In this document: positions 36,815 through 48,859 of the stretch, in pieces
Position numbering within the stretch: the stretch's first letter is position 1
Layout of the letters: every line of letters starts with the position of its first letter
Notes under the pieces: model-generated
What the model saw: only the letters and a program-made list of their open reading frames with translations
What the model was told of the DNA's origin: nothing
Database searches by the model: none
Made by a program: the position numbers and the translations under genes
Assembly (NCBI RefSeq): GCF_031877795.1
Contig: NC_133943.1
Coordinates: 11,277,001-11,341,000, forward strand
Origin: Strix aluco
Lineage: Eukaryota; Chordata; Aves; Strigiformes; Strigidae
Length of the DNA stretch: 64,000 nt
Reading direction: 5' to 3'

Positions 36815-39800
36815 GGCAGTTCCTGCCCTGAAGACCCTACAGACTAAATGCAAGATGATGCTACAGGCAAAGATAAATGTGCAGATGTACTTTTAAGTAG
36901 TAAGATGAACATCTGGATAGGATGCTGTGGGCCATTATGAAGCTGGACCTGGGTGTAGTGGTAGGAGCGTGGGGAAGTCCTAGAAGCAGGAGTGGCAGCT
37001 CTCCAGGGCTCTGCAGCAGTCTGTCTCTGAGTTCCATCATTACGGAACATCCCTAATGCTTCAATTTTAACTACAGTTCCTCTATTGTCTTTGTCAAAGA
37101 GATCTGACCTTTACCTCACTTACCTGAGGATAACCAGTGTAGGTCAAAATCTACTGGATTTGTGAGGGTTCAGTGCTAAAACATAAAGTGTTGCCAGCTC
37201 CATAGATGCATAGAAGGATAGCCAAAACCACCACACAAGATGTCATATCCTTACATTTAAGACTGAATAGAACTTCACAAAGCAAGATGAATTCAAAAAA
37301 GGGATCTACAACCTTCAGCAAAATGAGCAGGACAGGGAGAACTGGTCCTTCATATCACAAGGTGCATCCAGTGTTGCATGAGGACCCTTCTGTCAGGTAT
37401 GAATTTGGGGTGTTACACTGCTTTACAGATGGGTGACACCCGGACTCTGAAATCCCCACCTGCACCAAGCACTAATTATGAGTGGTCTCAGTGAGGTGAA
37501 GGATGGTTCTTAAGAAGTAATGTGTAATCTGATGTCAGTGAAACTATCAAAGCCTGGCCCTTTGCCTTATTGGCCAGTGAGTGTGAAAAAAAGGTGCTGA
37601 TGTTCAAAGAGGGCATCCTAGATTCAGTAGGGAAAAGAATAAATCACACAGCAGCCATTCATTAAAGGAGTTAAAAGTCTTCCCCAGAGCTGTATGACTC
37701 CTCAGAGAGCAAATAATCACGTTTTCAGAGGTATCTGATGAATTCTCTATTTTTGTGCACTTCGCTTTCTAACTCTGCTACCCGGAATGCCCTTTTTCCC
37801 CCACAAGAAAAACTGTAGCCATAAGGCTGGACACTGAGAGAGAATGGATGAAAAGAAGAGGGGTCATTTCAGGGAAACATCCAACAGTTCAGCTGTTCCT
37901 CATAATGCACCTGAACTATCAGGACTTCATCTAACCATACCTCTATACATGCCTGGAGCACTCCTCACAGGAGCACCAGGATACCTATTCCTATTCCAGC
38001 ATTGAGTCAAAGCAGTTCATCCTCAAATAGCCATCAGCTTCATATGTTTTAAACCTGATGCATATGCAGAAGACTATTCAGGGATTTCCAGCCAGTCTTA
38101 CTTGCAAAACATCTCAAGATTCAATCTTCCCATGACATCTGAGGCTTCTCACAGAGCATCCCTGTCTGTGGCCTCTGGTGCAGAACAACACAAGTAGAAA
38201 AGATGTGAGCAGAGACAGGACCATCTTCAAATTAAAGGTATAACGGAGAGATAAGAGGATGAATGGGAGTGAGGGAAGTGAGGGAGGAGTTGTATCTTAT
38301 GTTATACTCAGTAGCTTGCCAAACAACAGGAATGCTTAGCAAGACATGCCTTATGATCCTGCTCTTGATCAGAACAAAACTCATATCCAGTCTTGGAAAC
38401 AGGACAGTATCCAAAAACATGAAGCCAGTCTATTGTCATTCACATTTTCTTACTGAACTTTACTCAGAAATTTACAGGCCCTATTCCTAGAAAAAAGGGG
38501 AGAGCTCTCCTCTTTCTTTGCATGAAAGTAGCGTGAGAACGGGGGAAAAATCCTTCGAGCTTTCAAGACATGGTTTGCAAATCACCTCTCCATCTGAGAA
38601 GCTCTGGATGAGTAAATATTAATAATAATCTGTCTGCCTTGGCCAGAAGAAAATGAAGAGGTAGGAGGATAAAATGAACCCTTGTGTTGAAATCATGGAA
38701 CATTTTTGCCTCTGCCTTGCAGTCCAACACACACATCTTGGCATGCACAGAGCACCCAGACAAGCACTCTTGCTCCTCATTTTCTTCCTGATGAGACCAC
38801 CCATGGGCAGTGGAGCAAGATGGATTCAGGAGAAGGATGGAGGGGTACTCTGGCCATATACCCTATCTCCATCACTGGAAAGAGCTCGTCACACGGAAAA
38901 AACAAGAACACATTCCACTGCTGCAATCAAACAAACATTGACCTCATTGGGACCTAACATTGGTGTTATTATGATGTTGGGGCGAGAAGTGTCTATTTAT
39001 CCTTCTTTCATTTCTTGTTAAAAAGCATAGCCCATGTCAGAGCTGAGGAGAGCTGCAACACAGAGGAGATATTATTCTCAGCTTTGGATTAAGATCAGTA
39101 TTTTAATGAAAGCACTTATTAGCCCCAGCTGGGGCTCAATTTTCCAGTGAGTTGGGAAAAAAAATATATTGCCCTGGCCATTCTTCCCTGGGGATTGTGC
39201 AGAGACATCTGAGAGTATCAATTACTGATCATAATACTCTATTGGAAACAAACAGCTGGGGAAAAGCCGCTGGCTGGAAATGACTGGATTGCTTTACATT
39301 TTAAAGATAGTTCTTGGCTATATGGGTCCATTTTTCTCCCACTCTGGGATCCCAACTGCTCTCAATGGGCTGTAGTAACCCTGCCCTTGCCACCCTCTCA
39401 CACCAGTGCCACCTCACCCACCAGCAGAGGAAGCTCAGCTCTCTACAGAGACCACAGTTGGCCTTGGGCTGCCTGACGTATGGAGCTGAGCACAGCCTCA
39501 GGGGTTCTCCTAGGGGCTGTGCACATCGATCAGAGCCACCCAGATCCACCACCTTAGGGAGCAAGATGCTTCGTGTATTCTGTCTCCCAAAAGCCACAGC
39601 AACTCAAATGGCCTCTGGGCCGTTCATGTGCCAAGGCAGGTTACTGCCCATAGAAGTGGGAGATGTGCTGATGTAACTCCTGACTTCAGACCCCTCCCAG
39701 AGCCCTAACTCTGAATTCACACCATCCCGTACTGCTCTGGTGGAGAATGGAGGGTTGCCCAGGGATTAAAAGCAATCTCATGCTGCCCAGGCCTGCTGCA

Positions 39801-40752
39801 GCCCTGCATGCCCTGCTATGGCACAGCAGCAATCCCTGCACCCTGACAGGAGGGTGTCCTCTCACCCAGGAAGGGCAAGGGTGACAAAGGGAACTCACTG
39901 CTGTGTCAATAACTTGGTTTTGACAAAACTACTGTGTGGGAAGGGAAACGTTATCCAGCCAGCTGAGTGCATGGGTCTCCTCCTTCCTTCTGCAGTTATG
40001 GGGTGGAGGAATGCCTACACGGACACCAGGTTATTCCTGGAGAACACAGATACTAATGTGCCCTCTTTGAATGTTTGTACCATCCGGTAATTTAGGCTCC
40101 CAGGCCCTATCAAAACAGGCTTAGATTTGTAACTTAAAACAGTGATGAAAGGAAGGTGAGTGAGCAATGATGCAGAGGGCAATCGCGCAGAGGTGTCTGC
40201 CTGTCCTTGTGCATATAGAGAGCTTTGCGCTGGACGCATGGAGGAAGACAGACCCTGAGCTGGGACTTGCAGTGTGAACTAAAAGTTGATGCCATCTCAA
40301 CACTTTATACAATAGCTGATCCAGAAATTGATGAAATCGGAGCAGAGATGGGGGAAGCTGTTATTTCAAGTTAAATATCATAAAATGCACAAGACATTCA
40401 TAACGAGAGGCAGATCTCTACCTTGTTCAGCAAGGAGGGTACAGAGATCTGCATATGTCATGTTACATTTACAGAATAACTGGCATGAGGGTAAAGTGAC
40501 CAACAGCAGCAGGCATGCGGGTGGGATGTGTGCAGAAGCACCAGCTTTTCCCTCATGGCCCCTAAGGGTGGAGGGGGTGGCAGCACTTCAGTCCTGCCCC
40601 AAGGGATCAAGCAAGGAGCGGAGGGAGAGACGTTCACAGATGTGTGCCAGCAATTTCTGGAAGAGTTTAAAGCTGTCTTCACGTGAACAGCTGCACTGAA
40701 CCATAATGGATGGTCACTCTCAAACGCAAACTGTAAATTTCCCAACAGAACC

Positions 40753-40797
40753 GGGTGGGTGGTGGGTGGGGGTGTGTGTGTGTGTGTGTGTGTGTGT
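40753..40797 (+). repeat. G-rich tract followed by (GT)n microsatellite
   Basis: Four runs of three or more Gs with loops of one, four and one bases at 40753-40772 fit the canonical G-quadruplex pattern. A (GT)n run to about 40797 follows directly. It is simple-sequence DNA, likely polymorphic in length. Confidence 0.9.
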
Positions 40798-41592
40798 ACC
40801 ACATGTTTCCCTGGGACTGGGGGCTGTGGGGAGGACAGGGGGGATGGGAGGGAAGCCTACTCCAGCAGTTGCCAGGTTGAAGGTTCCACATTCTTTCAGC
40901 TGTGGTGGCTGGAGTTATTTTTCTCCATTTGGAATTGCAGATCTGGGTGGATTTCATCAGAATATAAAATCATTAAAATGCTCTATCTGGAAACCTGTTC
41001 TCTAAATGCCATGGAAAATAAGCTCAGACTCCAGGAGATGGTCCCCAGCTAACCTGGGACCAGGTAGCTCAGGAGTTTCATGAGGAAGCAAAGGAAATCA
41101 CAGGCATGTTAGCTTTGAGAATTGTGCTACTGCTTGAGATTTGATTAACTTTTTTATTCCCCTCATCATCCCCACAACCAGTTCATTCTAGCTGAACTAG
41201 GAGCCTAATTCGTTGCAGGGAACAGAAGAGAATATGCATGAAAACCAAACCTTGAACGTCTTTCCCATCTTTTAAAAGAGAAAAAAATCCTCAGTATTTT
41301 CACAGCCCTGTGATAACACAGGGGCTGAAGAGGCACCTCTTCAGACCCAAACCCCAGCCCGTCTAACATGACAAATTACATCTCCCACAAGCACCCTCCA
41401 GCCAGGCCACAGCACAGTGCCCACAGCTGCTCTAAGCCAAAGGCAGATGCTAATCGTCATCTCGTGGAAACATGCAATGAGCACCTGAAAAGAAACTGAG
41501 TCCGAGCATCACACAGACCAGCCATTCAGCTCAGGCCAGTCCCATTAGATTTGGTTGACAAAAGAATCCAACGAGCACATTTATAATTTGCC

Positions 41593-41643
41593 AAAAAAAC
41601 AAAAAAAAAAAAAAAAAAGGAAGAAAAAAAAAAGGAAGAAAAG
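41593..41643. repeat. A-rich low-complexity run with GGAAG interruptions
   Basis: Long A runs broken by C and by two GGAAG units. Low-complexity DNA. Confidence 0.9.
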
Positions 41644-43264
41644 CTTTCCCTTCTCAATGGAGAGTTTCTGTGGCCCAGCCTCCCTTCTCGTCAGCAGACA
41701 GGGTGGAATTCCCAGGCTACGGGGGAGATCTCCTGGGGCTGATCATGTTCTTAAAGGCATGTTCCCAATCAAGAAGGCTGGGATGAGGCATAATAATTGC
41801 ATAGGCTTCCTGAGAACTGGCTTAATATCCCTCAAGACTGATTTAACCTAGTTTTTCATTCTGCTTTCACATCAAAAAATAAAGATCTGTCTATATCTTG
41901 ATATACTGCAAATCAGGAAATGGAGGCGTATGGTATATCTCATCCTCCCCTGCCTGGAGCTCTCTGAGGCACGCTGCCAAGGCAGAGCCGCCTTTGCTTT
42001 TGCAGACACTTCCATTGTGTCAGCAAAGCTGTGTCGATTAACACTGGTGAGAAAGAGAAACTATGGCCTGTTAAAGGTCTGAGAGTCAGGAGCTATCTAA
42101 TCCTGTGCTGGCACAGGCTTTTATGTCCTTGAAATTCATGGATAATAATTAGTATCATTACTACCCTGCATTACACACCTATTGGTCTGTAAAGACAAAT
42201 GAGGATGGAAAGCTTTATAGGCTCCAGGCCATAGCTGACTATAATTATCATTAATACAAGGATACTGGAAAATGTGTCTATATTATTGGACAAGTGCCAA
42301 TCTTGTACTTACCTTTGGAGTCTCTGGAGCACCTTGAGGCAGTCCCAGGATCCAGAGGCGCATGTTGGCATTCCCCGTTCCAGCTGAGCTCAGGCTGTCA
42401 ACCTTCTGGCAGGCAATCCCAAGAGGCACTGGGAAAGACCCCAGACCACTGCATCTGCCTGATGCTGTACATGTGCCGTCACTGCAAGTCCAGATGGGAG
42501 AGACAGAGGTTATCAAGTCAGCCGGAGAACCTGCCTGCAGCAGATATCCACGCTGCTAAGGGCACTTAAAAGCAGAGGGCAGACCCACAGCTCCATCCCA
42601 GGGGACCAACTGGGTAAATCTCAGGGAGCACCCAGAGATAAATAATGCAGTCTGTCTGCAAAGCTGCACAGCAGCATAGATGCAGACACACTAGTTTGGC
42701 TTGCTTGCAGAAACACTGGGCTTTTCAGTTCCACAAGAATGGGGTAAGCCTTTTCTGTAGGGACAGCCATCAGCCTCTGCTTTGACATTAGTACAGACTA
42801 TGCTGGACTGGTGTCACAAGTAGTGAGCTGGTTGCTGTAAAGTTATCTTTAGACTGTGCTACACATGATTATAGAGAGACTGTAATTGTAACTGGCCTTC
42901 TTCATTACAAGTGCTTTTAATACTGTAATAAATTAATGCTTTACAGACCAAGACACAATTATTTTACATTGAATGTTGCCAGTTTGGATTCCCAATTCCA
43001 GCTTTAAAAATACAGATCTCTAACAGTGGAGTAAAAAGCTAGCTCTGAGGTCTGTAATAACACATACCTTATAACTGGACTGCAAACATACCCCCAAACA
43101 TTACACAACATGGTCACAGTACAATATATTTGGTAGGTTGCCTTCCATTGCTAAGCTGGCTCAGCATGGCAGACACGTCTGTGTGACAACTGGGCAAGTC
43201 ATGTTTGATGCCATGTTTGTGACACAACAGGGCATTTGCAAAGCCCAAAGTGTAAATTTTTTCT

Positions 43265-43280
43265 AAAAAAAAAAAAAAAA
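43265..43280. repeat. Poly-A run (A16)
   Basis: Sixteen consecutive A residues. No transposon body was recognised beside it. Confidence 0.9.
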
Positions 43281-45599
43281 GAGGAGCAGATGAAATAAAT
43301 TACGGGACTTAGGGTCATGAATTGCGCCTCTGAGCCATCCTGCTGAATACTAATGCTTCTCAGTCAAGCACGATCCCATATAAAGCCGCGCCTTGTCTGG
43401 CTCAAGCAGTCATGCGAGCCCCAAACTCCCCTTGGCTCCCTTAGATCCAAGGTAGGAGGAAACAATAGTCCCTTAAAACACTTGGGACCAATTCCCAGGT
43501 TTCTTACCCATTCTGAGCTTAGTCCTTACTCCCACTGCAGGCAGTGGCAGCTTTACCTGAGCTTATAGCACCAGTGTCCAGACTTTGACTGCTCTAGAGA
43601 TCTCTGTCTCCAGCAAGAAGTCAGCTCCAAGTCCAACAGCTTAGCTTAATTTTGCTGGAATCATTCTCCGCTCTTTGATGCAGGGCTGCATCCCACTGCC
43701 CATGACAGCTCACGCAAAGATAGGGCAACGTAAGATGAAACAGGCAGTTTCCATCAGTCTCTTAAGCAGATGTGGGTGAGCGCAGGCTTCACTACAGAAA
43801 CTCTACAGGCCACATTTTTGGCAGATCCTGGGCTATATAAACAAACAGGCAACATGACCTGAGCTCCCATAAATTTCCTGAAAATCCTTAATGACTCTAA
43901 AGACTTAATAAAGTGTTTCACAGCAGAGACAGCAGCCAGTAATTATGGTTTTGGAATCTGTGAAGTAGCAAGGCGAAGTCCAGCTCTGTGATTGAAAACG
44001 CAAGCAGTAATAATAGCTCTTTCAGAGCACAACAAACTTCTTTTGCCATCATACACCCTGCTCTGTGAGCTGGTGCATCCCTAGCCAAGCATGCTGTCAG
44101 CAGAAGCTTTAATCAAAGGGCAAAATATATTAAATATAGAGACAAATTCTTGCGGACAGAGTTGCAAAGCATTGTGAAAGTGTAAACTCTATGTTGGAAG
44201 ACCATGATTTAGCAAAAATTACAAGGGTGCAGTTACAGGCTCTAAAAGCCAGTCTTCTACTGGAAGTAGGACAGGCAGGAAAGGTGTGAGACCTGCCATG
44301 GTGTGAGAGGGTTGTCACTGCTGTACCCTGCTCCCGGGATCCATACACCAGGGCACCAACCCCCCGTCTGCATGCAGGTGGATGCACACTGGCTGAAGCA
44401 GGGTTAAAAGAGGAGAACAAGAGAGAGAGGTCGCAGCTCCTGCAGATGCCCCTCCAGATTCAAGGGGAGCCACTGTCTCTTACTGGTCATTCAGATCATT
44501 ATGACTCTGGGAAAGGCACTCCCAATAATTAGACATAGGAAAACACAGTCTCACACATTGCTTGGAAAGGCTGCCAGTCCCAACTTACTCATCTATCACA
44601 TTGCTCTGACTGCATTTAGAATGTTTTTCATCAGCACTTCGGTCATCTTTTTGCCCTTATACGTGGTGCTGTTAGCAAAGCCCCTCTTTAAAGCCTACTG
44701 AAGGATTTCAGAGGAAAGCAAGCCTGTTAGTTTTTCCTTTTGCCTGTCATTACACAAGAGTAGTGCTTGAGATCCAAGTTTCTATTAAAAAAGAGGACTA
44801 AGTTAAGCTCTTGCATGATGTCTCCAGAGATGCATCAGTCAGTGCTTTCTTACACATTCCTTTTACAGCAACAGAAAAGTTTGTATACCAACCTATCTAC
44901 AGCTATTGAACTGTAAAATCCCTTAGAACTACTTCAATCCACAAAAGAGCAACCAAACTCCTTTGAAACTTCTGCAGTTAGGCAGTAGAGAAGAATTTGA
45001 TGTTTAATGCCTTAATCATAGTTGGAGGCCTCCACTGATCCACATTACTGATGGCCACAGGAGAGCCCACACCTCTTATGGGTGAAGAAGAAAAGTTCAG
45101 ATAAAGGAAACTTCAAGGAAACAGAACTGAAATGCACAGTGAGCCCTGTACTGCCAGCCATTGTGTTAGACTACTTTTGGCAAGTGTCCTATTTCATAGA
45201 TCATTGCAGAATTTGTTAGTTGTTTCTACAAATTTAGAAAAAAATTATCTCATACGCCTACTGCAATCAGTAATGCATTAAAGCAAGTAAACACCACATT
45301 TGTTAATGTTTCCAGAGATCTTTCCATTCCATTGGTTCAAGATGTAGAAGAATGTAAATAGCTTAGATTACTTATCTCATTAAAAAAAAGACCTCTCAGT
45401 TTTGCAGCTATGCAGCCCACAATCTGAACAGACAGCCCTAGGACACTAGTGAATAATACAACCTTCAGTTCTTCTTTAGCAAAACAGATGAAGTTTTTAC
45501 TTGTCTTCTCTTACTGGTGTTATTGGAAAATACAGAAAGGAAAAAATTGTCAGACAAAAATAGTCTATGTGTCACTTCAAACCAATCACCGGGGACCTG

Positions 45600-45665
45600 G
45601 ACTCAGCCCACTGAAGTCAGTGGAAAGATTCCTCCCGACTTCCACGGGGTTTGGCTCAGGCCCAC
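45600..45665. repeat. Possible ancient L3/CR1-like repeat fragment
   Basis: 'cactgaagtcagtgg', then 'gacttccacggggtttggctc' and 'caggccc', echo a phrase found repeatedly in old interspersed repeats of sauropsid and mammalian genomes ('...gacttcaatggg...caggccc'). Recognised from memory; the family assignment is uncertain. Confidence 0.4.
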
Positions 45666-46112
45666 ACGAATGCGCTTCTTGCAGGTGTAAGTTTACATGT
45701 TTCTTTTTAAATTGCCTGAACAAAGACTGCCCTCAAGAACCACCTTAACCACAGCTGCATTTGTCTCTAATGGGGAGCTTCCACCCTGCCTTCAGCAATT
45801 TTCCTGGTCTGAGGCCAAATCTCCAAGCCAGCACATCCCTCTATCTTCTTCTCCAAACCTGTCATTTTTGTATGGCTCACATTTCTAAGTGTCCAGACAC
45901 ATAGATCTGGCCTGTCTCTCTCCCGCATTTTTTCTGTCTACGCGGCTAACATCACTGCCACCCAAGCACCTGCGTAACCATTAGAGGTTACCCAGGAACT
46001 GCAGAATTAACCTCCTGCATCCCTCTGGGAGATGGGTCTGCTCTCTGCTGCTGGCTGGCAGGACAGGGCAGGGGAAGAGCAGTACGTGGCAACAGTCTCA
46101 TTATGACTTTCA

Positions 46113-46142
46113 TATATATCTCTATATATGTATATTAATAAT
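46113..46142. repeat. TA-rich simple repeat
   Basis: An imperfect alternation of TATATA units with short interruptions. Confidence 0.7.
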
Positions 46143-46999
46143 GGCACTTCTTTAACTTTATCCTTTTATACCGTCCCAAGCAAACTGTCTTCTGAATTTG
46201 TCACTTTATATTCCACAATATTGAATGAGGAACTGAGGAATTTTATTCCCACTGGAGGTAAAAAAGCCAACTATTTTCACTTATTAGCTTATTTTAGCTG
46301 GAACCTAACTCCAAGTGTATCAGGGTCAGTGCCCAGAAGGCTCCACCACATAACACAAGAGATCACTAACAACTAAGAAATAAGATAACCTCCTGCCGGC
46401 AGTTCTGGAGTCTGGGGCAGAAGGAAGAGGTGCCCATATTAGCAACAGTTATGCAAACCAAACAGAAAGTGAAATCAATGTGAACCTTGCCTAAATAGGT
46501 CACTTATCTGCTTGGGTTTCCCCCTCCACCCCCCTGCTCCCAAAATGGTCTTTGAACACTCAGAGTTCTTCAAGTCACCAAAGGGACAATTACACACTCC
46601 ACTAAGCACAAAAACAAAACTTGCATATTATAGTGTTGAACTCAGAGGGTTAAAGGACGCCCCTGGGAGCAGCAGCAGCGACAAATAAGCATGTTGAATG
46701 TTCCTTCACCTTTCTGATTGCTCATTAAGCTTTGGCATGGTTCCATGTATGAACTCATTGCACCAAAACAGGCTTACTCCCCGCTGTTGGGTTTAAATGT
46801 ACAACACAAACAGGTCCTGGGATGGGCAAGCACGGGGGATCCAAATGTGCAAAAGGTAAGCCAGACTCTGAAACCCACTGTACTGCAGAAGGCTATCTGT
46901 GGCTGAAAATGAGTATGAAATGTGCCAGGGATAACACATGCAATGATTTATTAATTTTGCCAGAAATGAAATGGCATCCATCTCTAACACTTGAGCACA

Positions 47000-47125
47000 G
47001 AACAAGGAATCAGGAGAGATTGGCTTTCTGCCTGGTCCTGCTGCTCACACTCACACCACCACTGTGCCATCTTTCAGCACTGTACCTTTCCCTGTGCCTC
47101 AGTTTCCCCATCTATGTTCTGCAGG
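47000..47125 (+). repeat. MIR-type SINE relic
   Basis: 'ccctgtgcctcagtttcccc' followed by 'atct' is a very good match to the MIR core end. The preceding 'ctgcctggtcctgctgctcac' fits the 'ggtcctggctctgccac' part. About 1 kb upstream of the CR1 remnant. Confidence 0.65.
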
Positions 47126-48169
47126 TCTGTAGATCATAGCTGCTGCATGTATTTTTTAAAGAAAGGAGTGCCAAAAAGAAAGCCAAAAGAGAAAAGGAGG
47201 GAATGGAAAGGCACATCCTTCCAACATTAGTCAGCCCTTACTTTGCCTGAGTAAGAACCATGGGAGAGGTGGAAGTAAAAGGAACCATGAAGGCTGGAAG
47301 CACTAGGTTTCAGCCAAGTCCACCGTGACAACTGTGCCCCTTTAACAGAGAAGATGGTTCAAATCAGCAGCCCTAAGCTTGGTCCTCCTGGGCTTTTCTC
47401 CCTGCCAACAGTATTCAATGTACTGCTTTGTCTTTCAGAAAGAACATGTAATTGCTATCGTTCATTATTTACAGATGTGCAGATATCTGAATCTACTCAA
47501 CAACCATACTGAGCTGCCAGCCAGAGCCAAGAAGTTAGCTTCACAAGAGGCTTAGGAAGACTATCCTGAGAGATGAGAATTGGGTTTCTGGTGTTCAATT
47601 CAAGCCATTTGCCCCTTGAAAACACCTGCTGGTTTCTTCCCTTGCACTCACAGGGAAGTAAAAGACAATTTCATGCTATTTCTTATCTGCCCCCTCTGTA
47701 TCATTCCGTCAGTTCCCACCAGTGGCTTCCCTATCAGGTGTCACATCTGGGAGGGATGTAAAGCTGACAGGCAGAGAGATGCCTGCCCAACCATCTCAGA
47801 TTAACCACTTCCATGCTTTTCCCTGCGTAAACATGGGTTCACCCACTGGGTCAGTGGTAGGTAAGTAACTGGAGACTGTGGAGGTTCTCCCCCAGCTTGG
47901 GACAGTATCAGTTGATAGGATCCTGGCCCTGCAAAAACTAACATCAAATGTGTTGACTTTAACACTCTTGCAAAATGATAACAACACAGTGCTGTGATAC
48001 TCCCCAGAGTGACTCTCTTCAAGACTAAGACAGCAGGAAGAGGAAGAAACATCCATCTCTACAGGAGCTCACCAAGCATGCCTGGGAGGAAGGGAGCAGG
48101 AACCCAGCATATTGCAAACCAGAGTGTAGCACAGTGAGAGGAGCTGATATGAGGTGAGCATTTCACTTT
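47126..48169. other. Intergenic DNA before the CR1 remnant
   Basis: No gene was recognised. The 5' boundary of the CR1 could lie within the last few hundred bases of this stretch. I could only recognise CR1-like protein from about 48170 onward. Confidence 0.4.
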
Positions 48170-48814
48170 TACTTTGAAGGATTAAAGTCTTTAGAGGACG
48201 GACTGACAATCGTGCAGCATATCAGCCCATTTTTTGAGAAGAGGGTGGGGGATCACTATGCCCAAGGAAAAGTGCAATCTGCAGCAGACCCACAGCCAAA
48301 CAGCAAAAACTCCCGCACTAGCACACATGGAAGGGAGGGGGACAATAATGCAGAAGAATGGAAGCCTGCACCGGCAAGGACCTGCAGGAGGAAGAGACTT
48401 CCCTCGAAGCCTGAGGTGCCCTTGCAGAACCGCTTCACCGCTCTGCAGATTGAAGAGGAAACACTTGTCACATCAGAGGAAATGCTGAAGATGAGTAAGG
48501 CAGCCCAGTCTGCTCCTCGTAGCAACTAACCAGTGCAACTAAGAAAAGGCAACAGGTGATAGCGGTAGGCAACTCTCTTCCAAGAGGTACAGAGGCACCC
48601 ATCTGCTGACATGACACTCTCTAGAGAGGTCTGCTGCTTACCAGGGGCTTATATCAGGGATGTCACTAAGAGACTACCAAGCCTCGTACAGTCCTCTGAC
48701 TATTATCTGGTGCTGTTGTTTCACATGGGCACCAATGATACAGCCAGGAGCAGTCTGAGGAGTATCAAAAGGGATTACAGAGCCCTGATCACAGGTCAGC
48801 AGGAGGGCACCTGA
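48170..48814 (+). pseudogene. CR1 ORF1 remnant with SGNH/esterase domain
   Basis: The frame through 48212-48529 carries the basic linker and PLQNRFTALQ, a phrase typical of CR1 ORF1. After a frame change, VIAVGNSLPRGTEAPIC (about 48556-48606) is esterase block I, with GDSL altered to GNSL at 48568-48579 but the serine retained. An in-frame TGA follows and a small deletion near 48620 shifts the frame. Then LSREVCCLPGAYIRDVTKRL and LLFHMGTNDTAR follow; the latter is the later esterase block. The N-terminal coiled-coil/zinc part is not recognised. CR1 ORF1 is an RNA-binding protein; its esterase role is not settled. Confidence 0.85.
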
Positions 48815-48859
48815 AGAGTAGCACAAAGGAATTCCAGTCAGTAAGTCAGCTTCATCAGG

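Larger units (their letters stand above)
32406..46999. other. Intergenic DNA, no gene recognised
   Basis: No coding exon was recognised. It holds a 17-base tandem duplication (32969-33002), a possible reverse MIR scrap (34240-34380), poly-A runs (36786-36814, 41593-41643, 43265-43280) and a G-rich/(GT)n tract (40753-40797). Blocks at 39070-39300, 42100-42260 and 42840-43030 are rich in TAAT-type homeodomain cores and resemble conserved non-coding DNA. A possible L3-like scrap lies at 45600-45665 and a TA-rich repeat at 46113-46142. Confidence 0.45.

Noticed and set aside
36649..36831. Processed pseudogene ending in the poly-A at 36786
   Set aside because: No recognisable parent gene upstream of the A-run, no target-site duplication seen, no poly(A) signal in place.
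47796..48056. Minus-strand open frame as part of the CR1
   Set aside because: It is opposite to the CR1 orientation and shares no recognised CR1 protein motif.
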